From Ariolimax columbianus (Eukaryota; Mollusca; Gastropoda; Stylommatophora; Arionidae): a stretch of 64,000 nt of DNA. The notes beneath the pieces are model-generated. The model did not search any database and was not told where the DNA came from. It saw only the letters and a list, made by a program, of their open reading frames with translations. The stretch lies in assembly GCA_036924085.1 (NCBI GenBank), contig JAVGWX010000012.1:6311478-6375477 (forward strand), given 5' to 3'. Both the position numbers and the translations under genes were made by a program. Below are positions 11,915 through 22,894 of the stretch, piece after piece. Every line of letters begins with the position of its first letter. The first letter of the stretch is position 1.

Positions 11915-12226
11915 CGAAATATGTGTGTGTGTTAGTGTGTGGGTATGTGTGTGTATGTGTATGAGTGTGTGTGTATGTGTGTGTGTGCGGGTGGGTATGT
12001 GTGTGTGGGTGTGTATGTTTGCGTATGTGTGTATGTGTGCGTGGGTGGGTATGTGTGTGTCTGGGTGTATGTGTATGTGTATATGTGGGTGTATGTGTGC
12101 GTGTGTGCATGGGTATTTATGTATATGTGTGTGTGCGTGTGTGCTTGGCTGTGTACGTGTAAGTGTGTGTGTGTGTGTGTGTTGGCGCGTGCGTGTGTGT
12201 GTGCGTGTCTGTGCGTGCGTGCGATT
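11915..12226. repeat. Imperfect GT-rich microsatellite
   Basis: About 310 bp of imperfect (TG)n interrupted by TATG, GGGT and GCG. It is open in several frames on both strands; the apparent His/Thr-rich or Cys/Val-rich peptides are low-complexity translations. Confidence 0.95.
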
Positions 12227-12262
12227 TTTTCTTTTTTTCTTCAATGCATAGTTCGTGGATAA

Positions 12263-12510
12263 CAAAGTGGTTATTGGCTAACAAAATGGTTATTTGCCAA
12301 CTAAGTGGTTATTGAGTAATACAGTGGTTATTGGCTAACAAAGTGGTTATTGTCTAATAAAGTTGTTAATGGCTAACAAAATGGTTATTTGCCAACTAAG
12401 TGGTTATTTACTAACAAAGTAGTTATTGCCTAACAAATTGGTTATTGGCTAACAAAGTGGTTAGTAGCTAAGAAAGTGGTTGGTGGCTAACAAAGCGGTC
12501 AGTGACCATC
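12263..12510. repeat. 19-bp minisatellite
   Basis: Thirteen contiguous units of exactly 19 bp with consensus AAGTGGTTATTGGCTAACA. Copies differ by one to four bases, and the right edge is the most diverged. Confidence 0.95.
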
Positions 12511-13574
12511 TCGGCTATATGATTGCATTCAATGACCTTACATTTGCCTTTCGTGAGCAATATGCTGTATCCACTACTCTGGACTGATTCATGTTTCGTA
12601 TATCCTTCTAGAGCTCTGCCAATGATGTTCATGTGGCTCTGGTTACATTTTTATCTGCTCTTCGTCAATATTTTTTTAGAACTCATGATTCGTCTTCTCC
12701 GTGGGTTCCAGTTCAACGGTCATTTGGTTTCAAATGATTTCATGTTATGTTATATCCATCTTGTGTCCTTACTGTTCAGCTACATCGGTTTGTCTTCTGT
12801 TGATCTTCATCTGTTGATATCTATTTTGCACTCTCCACTCTTCTCTTACAATTCAGACCATGTTATGATTAGTTCGGCTCTGTTGACGTGTCATATGCCT
12901 CTAAGTGTAAACAAAATGGACACGTCATCATTTTCCACGAATTCAGATATATGGAGAGTATTTTAGAAATGATTGATTTACTTAATAGAAAACGCAGAAC
13001 AAGGTGTCATGAAGCCAGCACTTTCATTTGTCAATTGTCACCCCATCTTAGACAGCCTATCATCAGTTTGACAGCTACACAACTAATAACTGTGGACATA
13101 CCAAATAAATGCTTCCAGAGTCAAGACTTGGTCTTTATCTAAGACCCAAGAGAGGAGAAAAGCGACGTGTGACGTGCAATGTTTAAGAATGGTCGCTGGT
13201 TTCACCATGAAGACACCACGAAGAATGAGAGCATACAGAATATTGTGAGCGCTACCGGTTCTCTTTAAACCATGTTCAAGACAGTAAACATTCTGTTTAG
13301 GCCATCTCATTTGAATGCGGCCTGATCAGCTTCGGTTCAGGCCTACAATACACGATGTTCTGGTTAGAGGGAACAAGGGAGACAACGCGGACGATGGATG
13401 GATATATGATATGTGTAATTCTTCAACCACACGCGCTTACAGCGATCCAAGCAACACACTTTGGGAACAGACAGACGGCGTACACGCTATACGCGGCCCG
13501 TCAGTGGATGGGTAATATCCATCGTGACCTTCTATCCTTGATAACCACTCGCATTAGTTGTTATCGTTTTTGTG
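12511..13574. other. Unassigned DNA with a 147-codon ORF
   Basis: The plus-strand ORF at 12523-12966 is among the longest outside simple repeats. It is hydrophobic and contains SSVDLHLL and SDHVMI, faintly like the end of a retrotransposon endonuclease domain (a D-x-x-L strand then an SDH motif). The upstream catalytic motifs are absent, so I give no function. ORFs at 12888-13142 and 13315-13515 are unrecognised. Confidence 0.35.
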
Positions 13575-13928
13575 ACCTCAGAGTGTGTTGTCGGTCGTAT
13601 TTTGTTATCTCCATTTGTCAGTCGTATTTTGTTATCTCCAATTGTCAGTCGTATTTTGTTATCTCCAGTTGTCAGTCGTATTTTGTTATCTCCAGTTGTC
13701 AGTCGTATTTTGTTATCTCCAGTTGTCACGTCGTATTTTGTTACTTCAAGCTGTCACGTCGTATTTGTTACCGCAAGTTGTCACGTCGTATTTTGTTACC
13801 GCAAGTTGTCACGTCGTATTTTGTTACCGCAAGTTGTCACGTCGCATTTTGTTTCCTCAAGTTGTCACGTCGCATTCTGTTTCATCAAGTTGTCACGTCC
13901 TATTTTGTTACCTCAGAGTGTGCTGTGA
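13575..13928. repeat. 27-28 bp minisatellite
   Basis: About 13 units with core GTCGTATTTTGTTA. The first six are 27 bp and end in CTCCAGTTGTCA. Later units end in ACCGCAAGTTGTCAC and are mostly 28 bp. The change of unit length shifts frames, which is why several offset ORFs cross the array. Confidence 0.95.
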
Positions 13929-13934
13929 CATATG

Positions 13935-15130
13935 CCTACGAAGTCTGTGGGACAGACATTTGTTAGTAAGTCTGTGGGACAGACATCTGTTAGTAAGTCT
14001 GTGGGACAAACATGTGTTAGTAAGTCTGTGGGACAGACAAGTGTTAGTATGTCCGTGGGACAGACATGTGTTAGTAAGTCTTTGGGACAGACATGTGTTA
14101 GTAAGTCTGGGGACAGGCATGTGTTAGTAAGTCTGTGGGGCAGACATGTGTTAGTAAGTCTGTGGGGCAGACATGTGTTAGTAAGTCTGTGGGGCAGACA
14201 TGTGTTAGTAAGTCTGTGGGGCAGACATGTGTTAGTAAGTCTGTGGGACAGACATGTGTTAGTAAGTCTGTGGGACAGACATCTGTTAGTAAGTCTGTGG
14301 GACAAACATGTGTTAGTAAGTATGTGGGGCAGACATGTGTTAGTAAGTCTGTGGGGCAGACATGTGTTAGTAAGTCTGTGGGGCAGACATGTGTTAGTAA
14401 GTCTGTGGGACAGACATGTGTTAGTAAGTCTGTGGGACAGACATCTGTTAGTAAGTCTGTGGGACAAACATGTGTTAGTAAGTCTGTTGGGCAGACATGT
14501 GTTAGTAAGTCTGTGGGGCAGACATGTGTTAGTAAGTCTGTGGGGCAGACATGTGTTAGTAAGTCTGTGGGGCAGACATGTGTTAGTAAGTCTGTGGGAC
14601 AGACATGTGTTAGTAAGTCTGTGGGGCAGACATGTGTTAGTAAGTCTGTGGGACAGACATGTGTTAGTAAGTCTGTGGGGCAGACATGTGTTAGTAAGTC
14701 TGTGGGGCAGACATGTGTTAGTAAGTCTGTGGGGCAGACATGTGTTAGTAAGTCTGTGGGACAGACATGTGTTAGTAAGTCTGTGGGGCAGACATGTGTT
14801 AGTAAGTCTGTGGGACAGACATGTGTTAGTAAGTCTGTGGGACAGACATCTTTTAGTAAGTCTGTGGGACAAACATGTGTTAGTAAGTCTGTTGGGCAGA
14901 CATGTGTTAGTAAGTCTGTGGGGCAGACATGTGTTAGTAAGTCTGTGGGGCAGACATGTGTTAGTAAGTCTGTGGGGCAGACATGTGTTAGTAAGTCTGT
15001 GGGACAGACATGTGTTAGTAAGTTTGTGGGACAGACATCTGTTAGTAAGTCTGTGGGACAGACATCTGTTAGTAAGTCTGTGGGACAGACATCTGTTAGT
15101 ACGTCTGTGGGACAGACATCTATTAGTAAG
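13935..15130. repeat. 27-bp minisatellite, about 44 units
   Basis: Units of 27 bp share GTAAGTCTGTGGGACAGACA then TGTGTTA. The period equals nine codons and holds no stop in several frames, so ORFs of 342-503 codons run through on both strands as 9-residue repeat peptides (GQTCVSKSV on plus, LTNTCLSHR on minus). Variant units (ACATCTGTTAG, GGGACAAACATG) recur at multiples of 27 bp: 14301 to 14463 is six units and 14463 to 14868 is fifteen, showing block duplication. I regard the ORFs as artefacts. Confidence 0.95.
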
Positions 15131-15229
15131 GATCTGCCTTCTAAATGTGGAATAGTAAACTAGGCATGATGTAATACTAAAAAATGATACTTTCAAGCAT
15201 TCAATGAAACATATCTTAAAATGACTTAC

Positions 15230-15430
15230 ATTTAAGGTGTTTGGTACTCCATGTGCCCGCTTTCCTTGCTTCTTTCGAACATTTGGAACAGACGATATGT
15301 TCAAATTGTGCCGCCTATGCACAGACACATCTCTATGGTCAGAATTTGAACTCAATTTTCCTAACAAATTTGCAAGCTCTTCAGCCTTTGAACAGCTGAT
15401 ATTTATATTGGTAACCTCCTTCATTGCTAA
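15230..15430 (-). other. Candidate host exon, weak
   Basis: On the minus strand a stop-free stretch begins after a pyrimidine-rich sequence ending in CTTAG near 15430 and ends at a consensus donor AAATGTAAGT (GT at 15229-15228). It encodes a hydrophilic segment with KAEELANLLGKLSSNSDHRD and VRKKQGKRAHGVP. The composition is unlike the low-complexity ORFs around it. No domain is recognisable and no partner exon was found. Without a transcript this is only a candidate. Confidence 0.25.
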
Positions 15431-15838
15431 GAGCAGATCAGTATTTTGTCTTCAACTATACGAGACAACGAAGTAACTAAAATCTCTACAATTCTAAACA
15501 ATACCTTTTTTAACGCACTGTTTCAAATATAGAAGTAATGTACACTTGACGACACTTGACTTACATAACCTATTCTTGATCTTTATGCAGATTTGATTAC
15601 ACTTCTTACTTGTTGTTAATGTTTAAATTTTAGCTGAAAGTGCAGTAGGCAATAATTTAGTTTTTTTAAACATTGACTCATAAGTGTATTTAAATCTAGC
15701 AGCACGTTTACCCTGACTAAACGGACAAGAAAGGATTTGATTTTATGTAGGATTTTCCTTATGTGTGTAGCTGTAATGTTTGTTGAGTTTGGTCTGTGTG
15801 GTTGTGACTGAGTCCATAGTGTGGTTAACAAACACTAT
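15431..15838. other. Unassigned AT-rich DNA
   Basis: No gene or repeat is recognised apart from the possible acceptor side of the exon candidate at 15230-15430. Confidence 0.5.
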
Positions 15839-15839
15839 G

Positions 15840-16300
15840 ATCTTAAAAGCCTAAAATCTTAGCCAAAAGGGCAATATATTAGCCACAAAGCAGAGATCTT
15901 AGCCAATAGGCAGACATAATAGCCAAAACACCGATATATTAGCCACAAGGCAGAAATCTTTACCAGACGGCGGACATTTTAACTCAACGAGGGGAGGGGT
16001 GGGGGTGACTTAACCAAACAACGGAGATCTTAATTCAATGGAGGGGAGGGGGTGGTGGGTGACTTAACCAAATGGGGGGTGACTTAACCAAATAGGGGGT
16101 GACTTAACCAAACGGGGGGTGACTTAACTAAACGTCGGCAATCTTAACTCAACGAGGCGGGGGGGGGGGGGGGGGTGATTTAACCAATAGACAAAGATCT
16201 TAACAAACAGACAAAGATCTTAACCAACAGACAAAGATCTTAACCAAACGGCGGAAATCTTTATAAAAAGGTGGAGATCTTAATGAAAATACCGAGACAG
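15840..16300. repeat. Degenerate minisatellite with G-rich core
   Basis: Words of the form ATCTTAACCAAACGGC and GGGGGTGACTTAACCAAA repeat at variable 20-35 bp spacing. The plus strand is G-rich and holds an uninterrupted run of 17 G at 16159-16175. Unit length changes along the array, with TTAGCCA variants on the left and TTAACCAA on the right. Confidence 0.85.
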
Positions 16301-16478
16301 TTACCGATGATTCTCTCTTTTTTTCAAAATAAAGCTTAGTGTCACCAGCACAGCTTCACCGTTGACAAGAAGCCTGTAACCGAATATGTATAGTGGGGTT
16401 TTCAATAGCAATGATTATTCATGATACGGTTGCTAAACCCATGTACAATCCTCTTTAGTCACGTCCTTCACAAATCTT

Positions 16479-19465
16479 TGGAAGATTAGAGAGTCAACCT
16501 TTTCAAGCCCGGTAATATTGAGGTGAAACTAACATAGGACTACTGTAAAAGATGGAACAAAACATCTGTCCACTGGAAGATTACAGAGAGTCAACCTTTG
16601 CTAGCCCGGTAATATTGAGGTGAAACTAACACAGGACTACTGTAAAAGATTGAACAAAACATCTCTCCCCTGGAAGATTACAGAGAGTCAACCTTTGCTA
16701 GCCCGGTAATATTGAGGTGAAACTAACACAGGACTACTGTAAAAGATTGAACAAAACATCTCTCCCCTGGAACATTACAGAGAGTCAACTTTTCCTAGCC
16801 CGGTAATATTGAGGTGAAACTAACACAGGAGTACTGTAAAAGATTGAACAAAACATCTCTCCCCTGGAACATTACAGAGAGTCAACCTTTGCTAGCCCGG
16901 TAATATTGAGGTGAAACTAACACATGACTACTGTAAAAGATTGAAAAAAACATCTCTCCCCTGGAACATTACAGAGAGTCAACCTTTGCTAGCCCGGTAA
17001 TATTGAGGTGAAACTAACACAGGACTACTGTAAAAGATTGAACAAAACATCTCTCCCCTGGAACATTACAGAGAGTCAATCTGTTCAAGCCCGGTAATAT
17101 TAAGGTGAAACTAACACAGGACTACTGTAAAAGATTAAACAAAACATCTCTTCCCTGGAACATTACAGAGAGTCAACCTTTGCTAGCCCGGTAATATTGA
17201 GGTGAAACTAACACAGGACTGGTGTAAAAGATTGAACAAAACATCTCTCCCCTGGAACATTACAGAGAGTCAATCTGTTCAAGCCCGGTAATATTGAGGT
17301 GAAACTAACACAGGACTACTGTAAAAGATTGAACAAAACATCTCTCCCCTGGAAGATTACAGAGAGTAAACCTGTTCAAGCCCGGTCATATTGAGGTGAA
17401 ACTAACATATGACTACTGTAAAAGATTGAACAAAACATCTCTCCCCTGGAACATTACAGAGAGTCAACCTTTGCTAGCCCGGTAATATTGAGGTGAAACT
17501 AACACAGGACTACTGTAAAACTTTAACAAAACATCTCTCCCCTGGAACATTACAGAGAGTCAACCTTTGCTAGCCCGGTAATATTGAGGTGAAACTAACA
17601 CAGGACTACTGTAAAAGATTGAACAAAATATCTCTCCCCTGGAACATTACAGAGAGTCAACCTTCGCTAGCCCGGTAATATTGAGGTGAAACTAACACAG
17701 GACTACTGTAAAACTTGAACAAAACATCTCTCCCCTGGAACATTACAGAGAGTCAACCTTTGCTAGCCCGGTAATATTGAGGTGAAACTAACACAGGACT
17801 ACTGTAAAAGATTGAACAAAACATCTCTCCCCTGGAACATTACAGAGAGTCAACCTTTGCTAGCCCGGTAATATTGAGGTGAAACTAACACAGGACTACT
17901 GTAAAACGTGAACAAAACATCTCTCCCCTGGAACATTACAGAGAGTCAACCTTTGCTAGCCCGGTAATATTGAGGTGAAACTAACACAGAACTACTGTAA
18001 AACTTGAACAAAACATCTCTCCCCTGGAACATTACAGAGAGTCAATCTGTTCAAGCCCGGTAATATTAAGGTGAAACTAACACAGGACTACTGTAAAAGA
18101 TTGAACAAAACATCTCTCCCCTGGAACATTACAGAGAGTCAACCTTTGCTAGCCCGGTAATATTGAGGTGAAACTAACACAGGACTAGTGTAAAACTTGA
18201 ACAAAACATCTCTCCCCTGGAACATTACAGAGAGTCAACCTTTGCTAGCCCGGTAATATTGAGGTGAAACTAACACAGGACTACTGTAAAAGATTGAACA
18301 AAACATCTCTCCCCTGGAACATTACAGAGAGTCAACCTTTGCTAGCCCGGTAATATTGAGGTGAAACTAACGCAGGACTACTGTAAAACTTGAACAAAAC
18401 ATCTCTCCCCTGGAACATTACAGAGAGTCAACCTTTGCTAGCCCGGTAATATTGAGGTGAAACTAACACAGGACTACTGTAAAAGATTGAACAAAACATC
18501 TCTCCCCTGGAACATTACAGAGAGTCAACCTTTGCTAGCCCGGTAATATTGAGGTGAAACTAACACAGGACTACTGTAAAACTTGAACAAAACATCTCTC
18601 CCCTGGAACATTACAGAGAGTCAACCTTTGCTAGCCCGGTAATATTGAGGTGAAACTAACACAGGACTACTGTAAAACTTGAACAAAACATCTCTCCCCT
18701 GGAACATTACAGAGAGTCAACCTTTGCTAGCCCGGTAATATTGAGGTGAAACTAACACAGGACTACTGTAAAACTTGAACAAAACATCTCTCCCCTGGAA
18801 CATTACAGAGAGTCAACCTTTGCTAGCCGGTAATATTGAGGTGAAACTAACACAGGACTCGTGTAAAACTTGAACAAAACATCTCTCCCCTGGAACATTA
18901 CAGAGAGTCAACCTTTGCTAGCCCGGTAATATTGAGGTGAAACTAACACAGGACTACTGTAAAACTTGAACAAAACATCTCTCCCCTGGAACATTACAGA
19001 GAGTCAACCTTTGCTAGCCCGGTAATATTGAGGTGAAACTAACACAGGACTCGTGTAAAACTTGAACAAAACATCTCTCCCCTGGAACATTACAGAGAGT
19101 CAACCTTTGCTAGCCCGGTAATATTGAGGTGAAACTAACACAGGACTACTGTAAAACTTGAACAAAACATCTCTCCCCTGGAACATTACAGAGAGTCAAC
19201 CTTTGCTAGCCCGGTAATATTGAGGTGAAACTAACACAGGACTCGTGTAAAACTTGAACAAAACATCTCTCCCCTGGAACATTACAGAGAGTCAACCTTT
19301 GCTAGCCCGGTAATATTGAGGTGAAACTAACACAGGACTACTGTAAAACTTGAACAAAACATCTCTCCCCTGGAACATTACAGAGAGTCAACCTTTGCTA
19401 GCCCGGTAATATTGAGGTGAAACTAACACAGGACTACTGTAAAACATGAACAAAACATCTCTCCC
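16479..19465. repeat. 97-bp satellite, about 31 units
   Basis: Units contain GCTAGCCCGGTAATATTGAG, GTGAAACTAACACAGGACTA and CATCTCTCCCCTGG. Starts at 16601, 16698, 16795 and 16892 are 97 bp apart; a variant with AAAACTTGAAC for AAAAGATTGAAC is 96 bp. The two forms alternate in the middle. ACTACTG and ACTCGTG forms alternate between about 18780 and 19340, giving dimers of about 193 bp. No ORF of 60 codons crosses it and no transposase or reverse transcriptase signal is present. Confidence 0.97.
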
Positions 19466-20499
19466 TTCTGCATTCGTCTAATTTAGATGGGAGCAAAACA
19501 CACTCCTCGCAAAATACTCTGTGAAACATAAACATTAGGAGATGTAAAACTGGAAACAGGTTTACAGTGCAGACACCATGCACACAGTAAGTAGTCGTTA
19601 CACACGGCAAGAATGTCAAATATCCTTTAGTCTAAATCTCGTGTCTGATCTGTCTCCTGAGTATTTACATGTCAAATAGTAAAGTATGTCCTCTAGAGGA
19701 CGCATCTGCTGGTTTGGATTGAAGTTTTAGTAACTTCTGTATACTAAGCTACATGTTGTGTGAAGTGGGGTGGTCTGTTCGTTTTCTGGCTGCCTTGTTC
19801 TTCCTTAAGCGTAGACTGAAACCTACCGGTTGCAAAAGTTGAACCCTGTACCAATGCCGTGAAACGTGAATGCTCTATCAATACACTAATTATATGGTAC
19901 GAGTATATCAACATACAAAACTCATACATTTCTCTGTAAATATTGACATTTTACATCTAGTTTTACTGGAGTTACCTCAATTGGGCCTTTCCCAATACCA
20001 GATTGGTGTCCCTCGCAGAGGAAGGGATATGTCCGCTGCAGCCTCCTATGCATAATACAACAGAAGACGAAATGAAGTTGCAGATGTGGCTAATAGCCTT
20101 ATCGTGTAAACAGAAATGCTGCAGAACACCCACTCAATCAAAACAGTTTATCATTAAAGTGAGCCGCTGTAGAAGTGGCCCGTGCTCCCACTGGAGTAAT
20201 AATAAATATACGATGATATAATCAACCACAAATCGTTAGTTCTGAAATGTTTCTAGCCTGAATAACAAATCAGGCAATGGCTCTACACATGGTTTACGTC
20301 ACATCCCCTAATAACTACACACTAAATAGAACCATTTTAACAAATTATCTGTTTGACAGTCCCATAGACCAGATACCCTAGAAGGATTTAAAACGTTAAG
20401 TAATAAAGGCAACTCGCCGCTACAATCGCCACTCACTTTAAATGCTACATTTTTATTAAACCTCTTAGAGAATAACAATATTTTACTTAACGATGTTTT
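19466..20499. other. Unassigned DNA leading into a retrotransposon
   Basis: Short unrecognised ORFs only. From about 20270 the plus strand may hold the decayed upstream part of the element that is clear from 20500, but I see no diagnostic motif. Confidence 0.4.
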
Positions 20500-21575
20500 G
20501 AACACTTGCCCAAGACCCTATGAACACCATAACAACACCAAAGCCCATCCCTACTGTACGCAAACCCACATGGAAGCAGCATATCATTCCAGAGGTGATA
20601 GAAAATATACCAGGTATTGGAAATAAGAACAGCCAGACTTAAAAAGAAAGAAGAGACATAGCCCTGAGGTACATAGCGGAAATCTACCCACCATGGACTG
20701 GACCCATGCATACACCGACAGTTCTGTAACAAACACAACACATAATGGAGTGGGATGGGCATTCCTGAGCCTAACAAATGGTAGAAAAATAATACTGTCA
20801 GTGGCAACTGAAAAATTCTCAAGCAATTTCAGAGCGGAGGCAGAGGCACTGAAGGCTGCAGTAAAAGCAATGCTGACAGGCGAAAGCAATGAAAGCCAGA
20901 TAGTCCTGTTTACAGATGCCCTGGCCGTGGTTACAGCACTAAAAAGCCAGAAAAATACAGAACTTAATGATTTAAAAGCAGTACTCTGTCAACTATGCCA
21001 GCAGTCCACACCAAAAAGAGTAGTTGTACAGTGGATTCCATCCCACTGTAACATCCAAGGCAACGAGGAGGCAGACAGACTATCAAAAGAAGGTGCAAGA
21101 CTACTACAACCAGATTCTAGTGTGACCTACGAAGAGTCCAAAAGGTTTTTTAGGGCCAGATACATGGTCAAATGGGAAACAGAACATACTGGCTTCACAA
21201 AAAATGATACCTATTACCAGTTGAACAGAAGAGAGCAGGTCGTGGTCTTCAGACTCCGCACAGGCCACAACAGACTGAGGTACCACCTATTCAATAAACT
21301 GAAGATAGGTGGTACTGACGAATGCACTTGTGATACCGGGAAAATGACCGCTGAACATCTGCTGCAAATATGCCCGACATACGAGGACCAGAGTAAGCAC
21401 ATGTGGCCATCACCAGTGCCAACACTAGATAAGCTCTATGGCAGTGTCGACAGCCTCAGGATGACAGCTGCTTTCTTCGAACAAATTAAAGTTGACGTCT
21501 TACAGCGTACGAAGAAGAAGAAGAAGAAGAAGAAAAAGAAGAAGAAGAAGAAGAAGAAGAAGAAGAAGAAGAAGA
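20500..21575 (+). mobile_element. Non-LTR retrotransposon 3' part with RNase H and GAA tail
   Basis: The main ORF (20693-21682 including read-through) begins inside an RNase H domain. Candidate catalytic residues are D9 (YTDSS), E49 or E51 (RAEAEAL), D75 (LFTDALAVV) and H118/D128 (PSHCNIQGNEEAD). Coding homology continues upstream in another frame (DIALRYIAEIYPP), so a frameshift precedes the ATG at 20693 and this ATG is not a true start. After RNase H come RREQVVVFRLRTGHNRLRYH and a C-x-C-x8-H-x4-C motif (C211, C213, H222, C227). Other family members stop at TGA after VDV; here TGA has become TTA, so translation runs into the GAA repeat as poly-lysine. The reverse transcriptase is missing. 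The RNase H looks unusually well preserved. Confidence 0.9.
21513..21575 (+). repeat. GAA microsatellite tail of the retrotransposon
   Basis: About 20 GAA/AAG triplets (one AAA variant) directly follow CAGCGTAC at the element end. The same junction occurs in the other family copies in this window. Confidence 0.95.
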
Positions 21576-21799
21576 ACACTCGCTGTAATTATCTCACGTC
21601 TAACATTCAAACCTCCCCGCCACTCGCCCGTCATAACCATACACCAAGATTACAAGGCGTCTTGGCTGATCAGATGGTCTAGTTCTAATACTTTATTTAA
21701 ATACCACTGACCTGTCACTCAATGGCAACACTACAATGTGTTTAGTTACAAAGCTATACAGCTGATAAATATCCAACTCATACAGAATTTGGAACCATT

Positions 21800-22202
21800 A
21801 TGTGTTATAAAGCACAGGCCAAAACATATGTGCCAGTATACGTAGACAAATCGAACCTGCTGTACAACAACATCCCAGACATCAAGTGGACAAACTTCAA
21901 GAGAGGCATGTCGTGGATCGCACAGGCAGAGGAACCTATCAGACAGATGAGCAAAGTTGGGGTAATAGTCAAAAGGCCCATCGGTAATGTAATGACATAT
22001 TATCCCAGAGTCATCATAAGCCTAAGCAGGGAATCCAGAGAGTGGTGCAAAGAGAAAGTACAACTCGAGATTAAACAGGTGATAAGTGGTAACACCCAAA
22101 CTAATTATATCGTCCTGTATACCGGAGGGCCAGTTACTCGCACTGGGAAATGTTGTTAGAGCGTATATGGTAGAGCGAGAGATCAGGTTGTAGGAGAATA
22201 GA
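21800..22202 (+). mobile_element. Second RNase H-bearing retrotransposon remnant, 5' part
   Basis: The 119-codon ORF 21800-22159 ends in NYIVLYTGGPVTRTG, matching the start of an RNase H domain of the form YTDGSVTRDG, with the first catalytic Asp changed to Gly. Before it, SREWCKEKVQLEIK resembles the linker that precedes RNase H in such polyproteins. The domain resumes after the SINE at 22212-22487. Sequence expected between the two RNase H ends is mostly missing, so there is an internal deletion as well. Confidence 0.6.
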
Positions 22203-22211
22203 GAAGATACA
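22203..22211. other. Left target-site duplication of the SINE
   Basis: GAAGATACA here is repeated exactly at 22488-22496, bracketing the minus-strand SINE. Confidence 0.8.
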
Positions 22212-22487
22212 GACAAAGGCAAAGGCCGCCGTCCATCGTAGACGATGATGGTATAATTTATTAACCTAGCGATAATTTGAGTAAGGATTAACTGCGCTAC
22301 TTTTTATCCTCACTCTCTCGTCTCGAGCCGCCCGACCCAGTCAAGAGCAAGACGAATATGGGGCGACTACGAGATGCAGGGGACTCCGCATCAAGCACCC
22401 GTGAAAAAGACGCGGCGTCCGGAGTCGAACCCACACCACCTGATCACGAGGCCGACGGCTTAACCACTTCGCCACGGAATCCTGTCG
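22212..22487 (-). mobile_element. tRNA-derived SINE inserted in a retrotransposon
   Basis: Read on the minus strand, the 5' end is tRNA-like: GTGGCGAAGTGGTTA as box A (22461-22475) and GGGTTCGACTCC as box B (22421-22432), resembling Leu- or Ser-type tRNAs. A body of about 200 bp follows. Perfect 9-bp duplications GAAGATACA flank it (22203-22211 and 22488-22496). It interrupts the RNase H reading frame of the surrounding element and is therefore younger. Confidence 0.88.
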
Positions 22488-22735
22488 GAAGATACAAAAG
22501 GGCTGTTAAGGCATGAGTGATTGGAAGCTACAGTGGGCTGGTGTGGATCTACTGCTGCTCGGTACATGCTAGGGTTTCGGGCAATGATAGAGCTGCCATC
22601 TTTGATACACAAGCATCAATTATAGACACGATTAAGGTGGATAGAGGAGAGGCGGCATTTTAAAAGTCTTTCAAGGACTGTGTTTTGGATGCTGACATCG
22701 CAATGGATAAACCCAGCAGCTCACAAACTGCAGAA
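22488..22735 (+). mobile_element. Second RNase H-bearing remnant, 3' part
   Basis: After the right target duplication, the plus strand encodes SGLVWIYCCSVHARVSGNDRA and then IIDTIKVDRGEAAF before a stop. This corresponds to the C-terminal RNase H motif with the conserved His and GN-x-R-A block; the final Asp is lost (RAA instead of RAD). Same lineage as the fragment at 4063-4300. Confidence 0.7.
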
Positions 22736-22894
22736 CGTTGAATTGTTATCGTGTATCCCTGGTAAAGACCTTATACAAGTAAAGTATAGTGTGGCATATT
22801 TTGTCAGATTTTTACGATATTGATTTTTTCTATTGACTGACATATGCACCAGCAATATCGTGAAAAACTATTGTACTGTTGGTACCATTTATAC
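22736..22894. other. Unassigned DNA
   Basis: Short spacer between a retrotransposon remnant and a TG-rich array; nothing recognised. Confidence 0.5.

Noticed and set aside
12523..12966. Endonuclease domain of a retrotransposon
   Set aside because: Only a weak SDH-like end is visible and none of the upstream catalytic motifs; left as unassigned.
13913..15424. A 503-codon minus-strand ORF and two plus-strand ORFs of 342 and 407 codons
   Set aside because: They are the 27-bp minisatellite translated in frames kept open by its period. Both strands are open at once and no domain is present. Only the non-repeat end (15230-15430) is kept as a weak exon candidate.
16479..19465. Regularly spaced repeats that could suggest a CRISPR array
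   Set aside because: Repeat and intervening sequence are equally conserved in a contiguous 97-bp unit, there are no unique spacers and no cas genes, and the context is eukaryotic.
21492..21710. Arg/Lys-rich ORFs with long RRRR or KKKK runs (also 36047-36253)
   Set aside because: They translate the GAA tails of the retroposon family.
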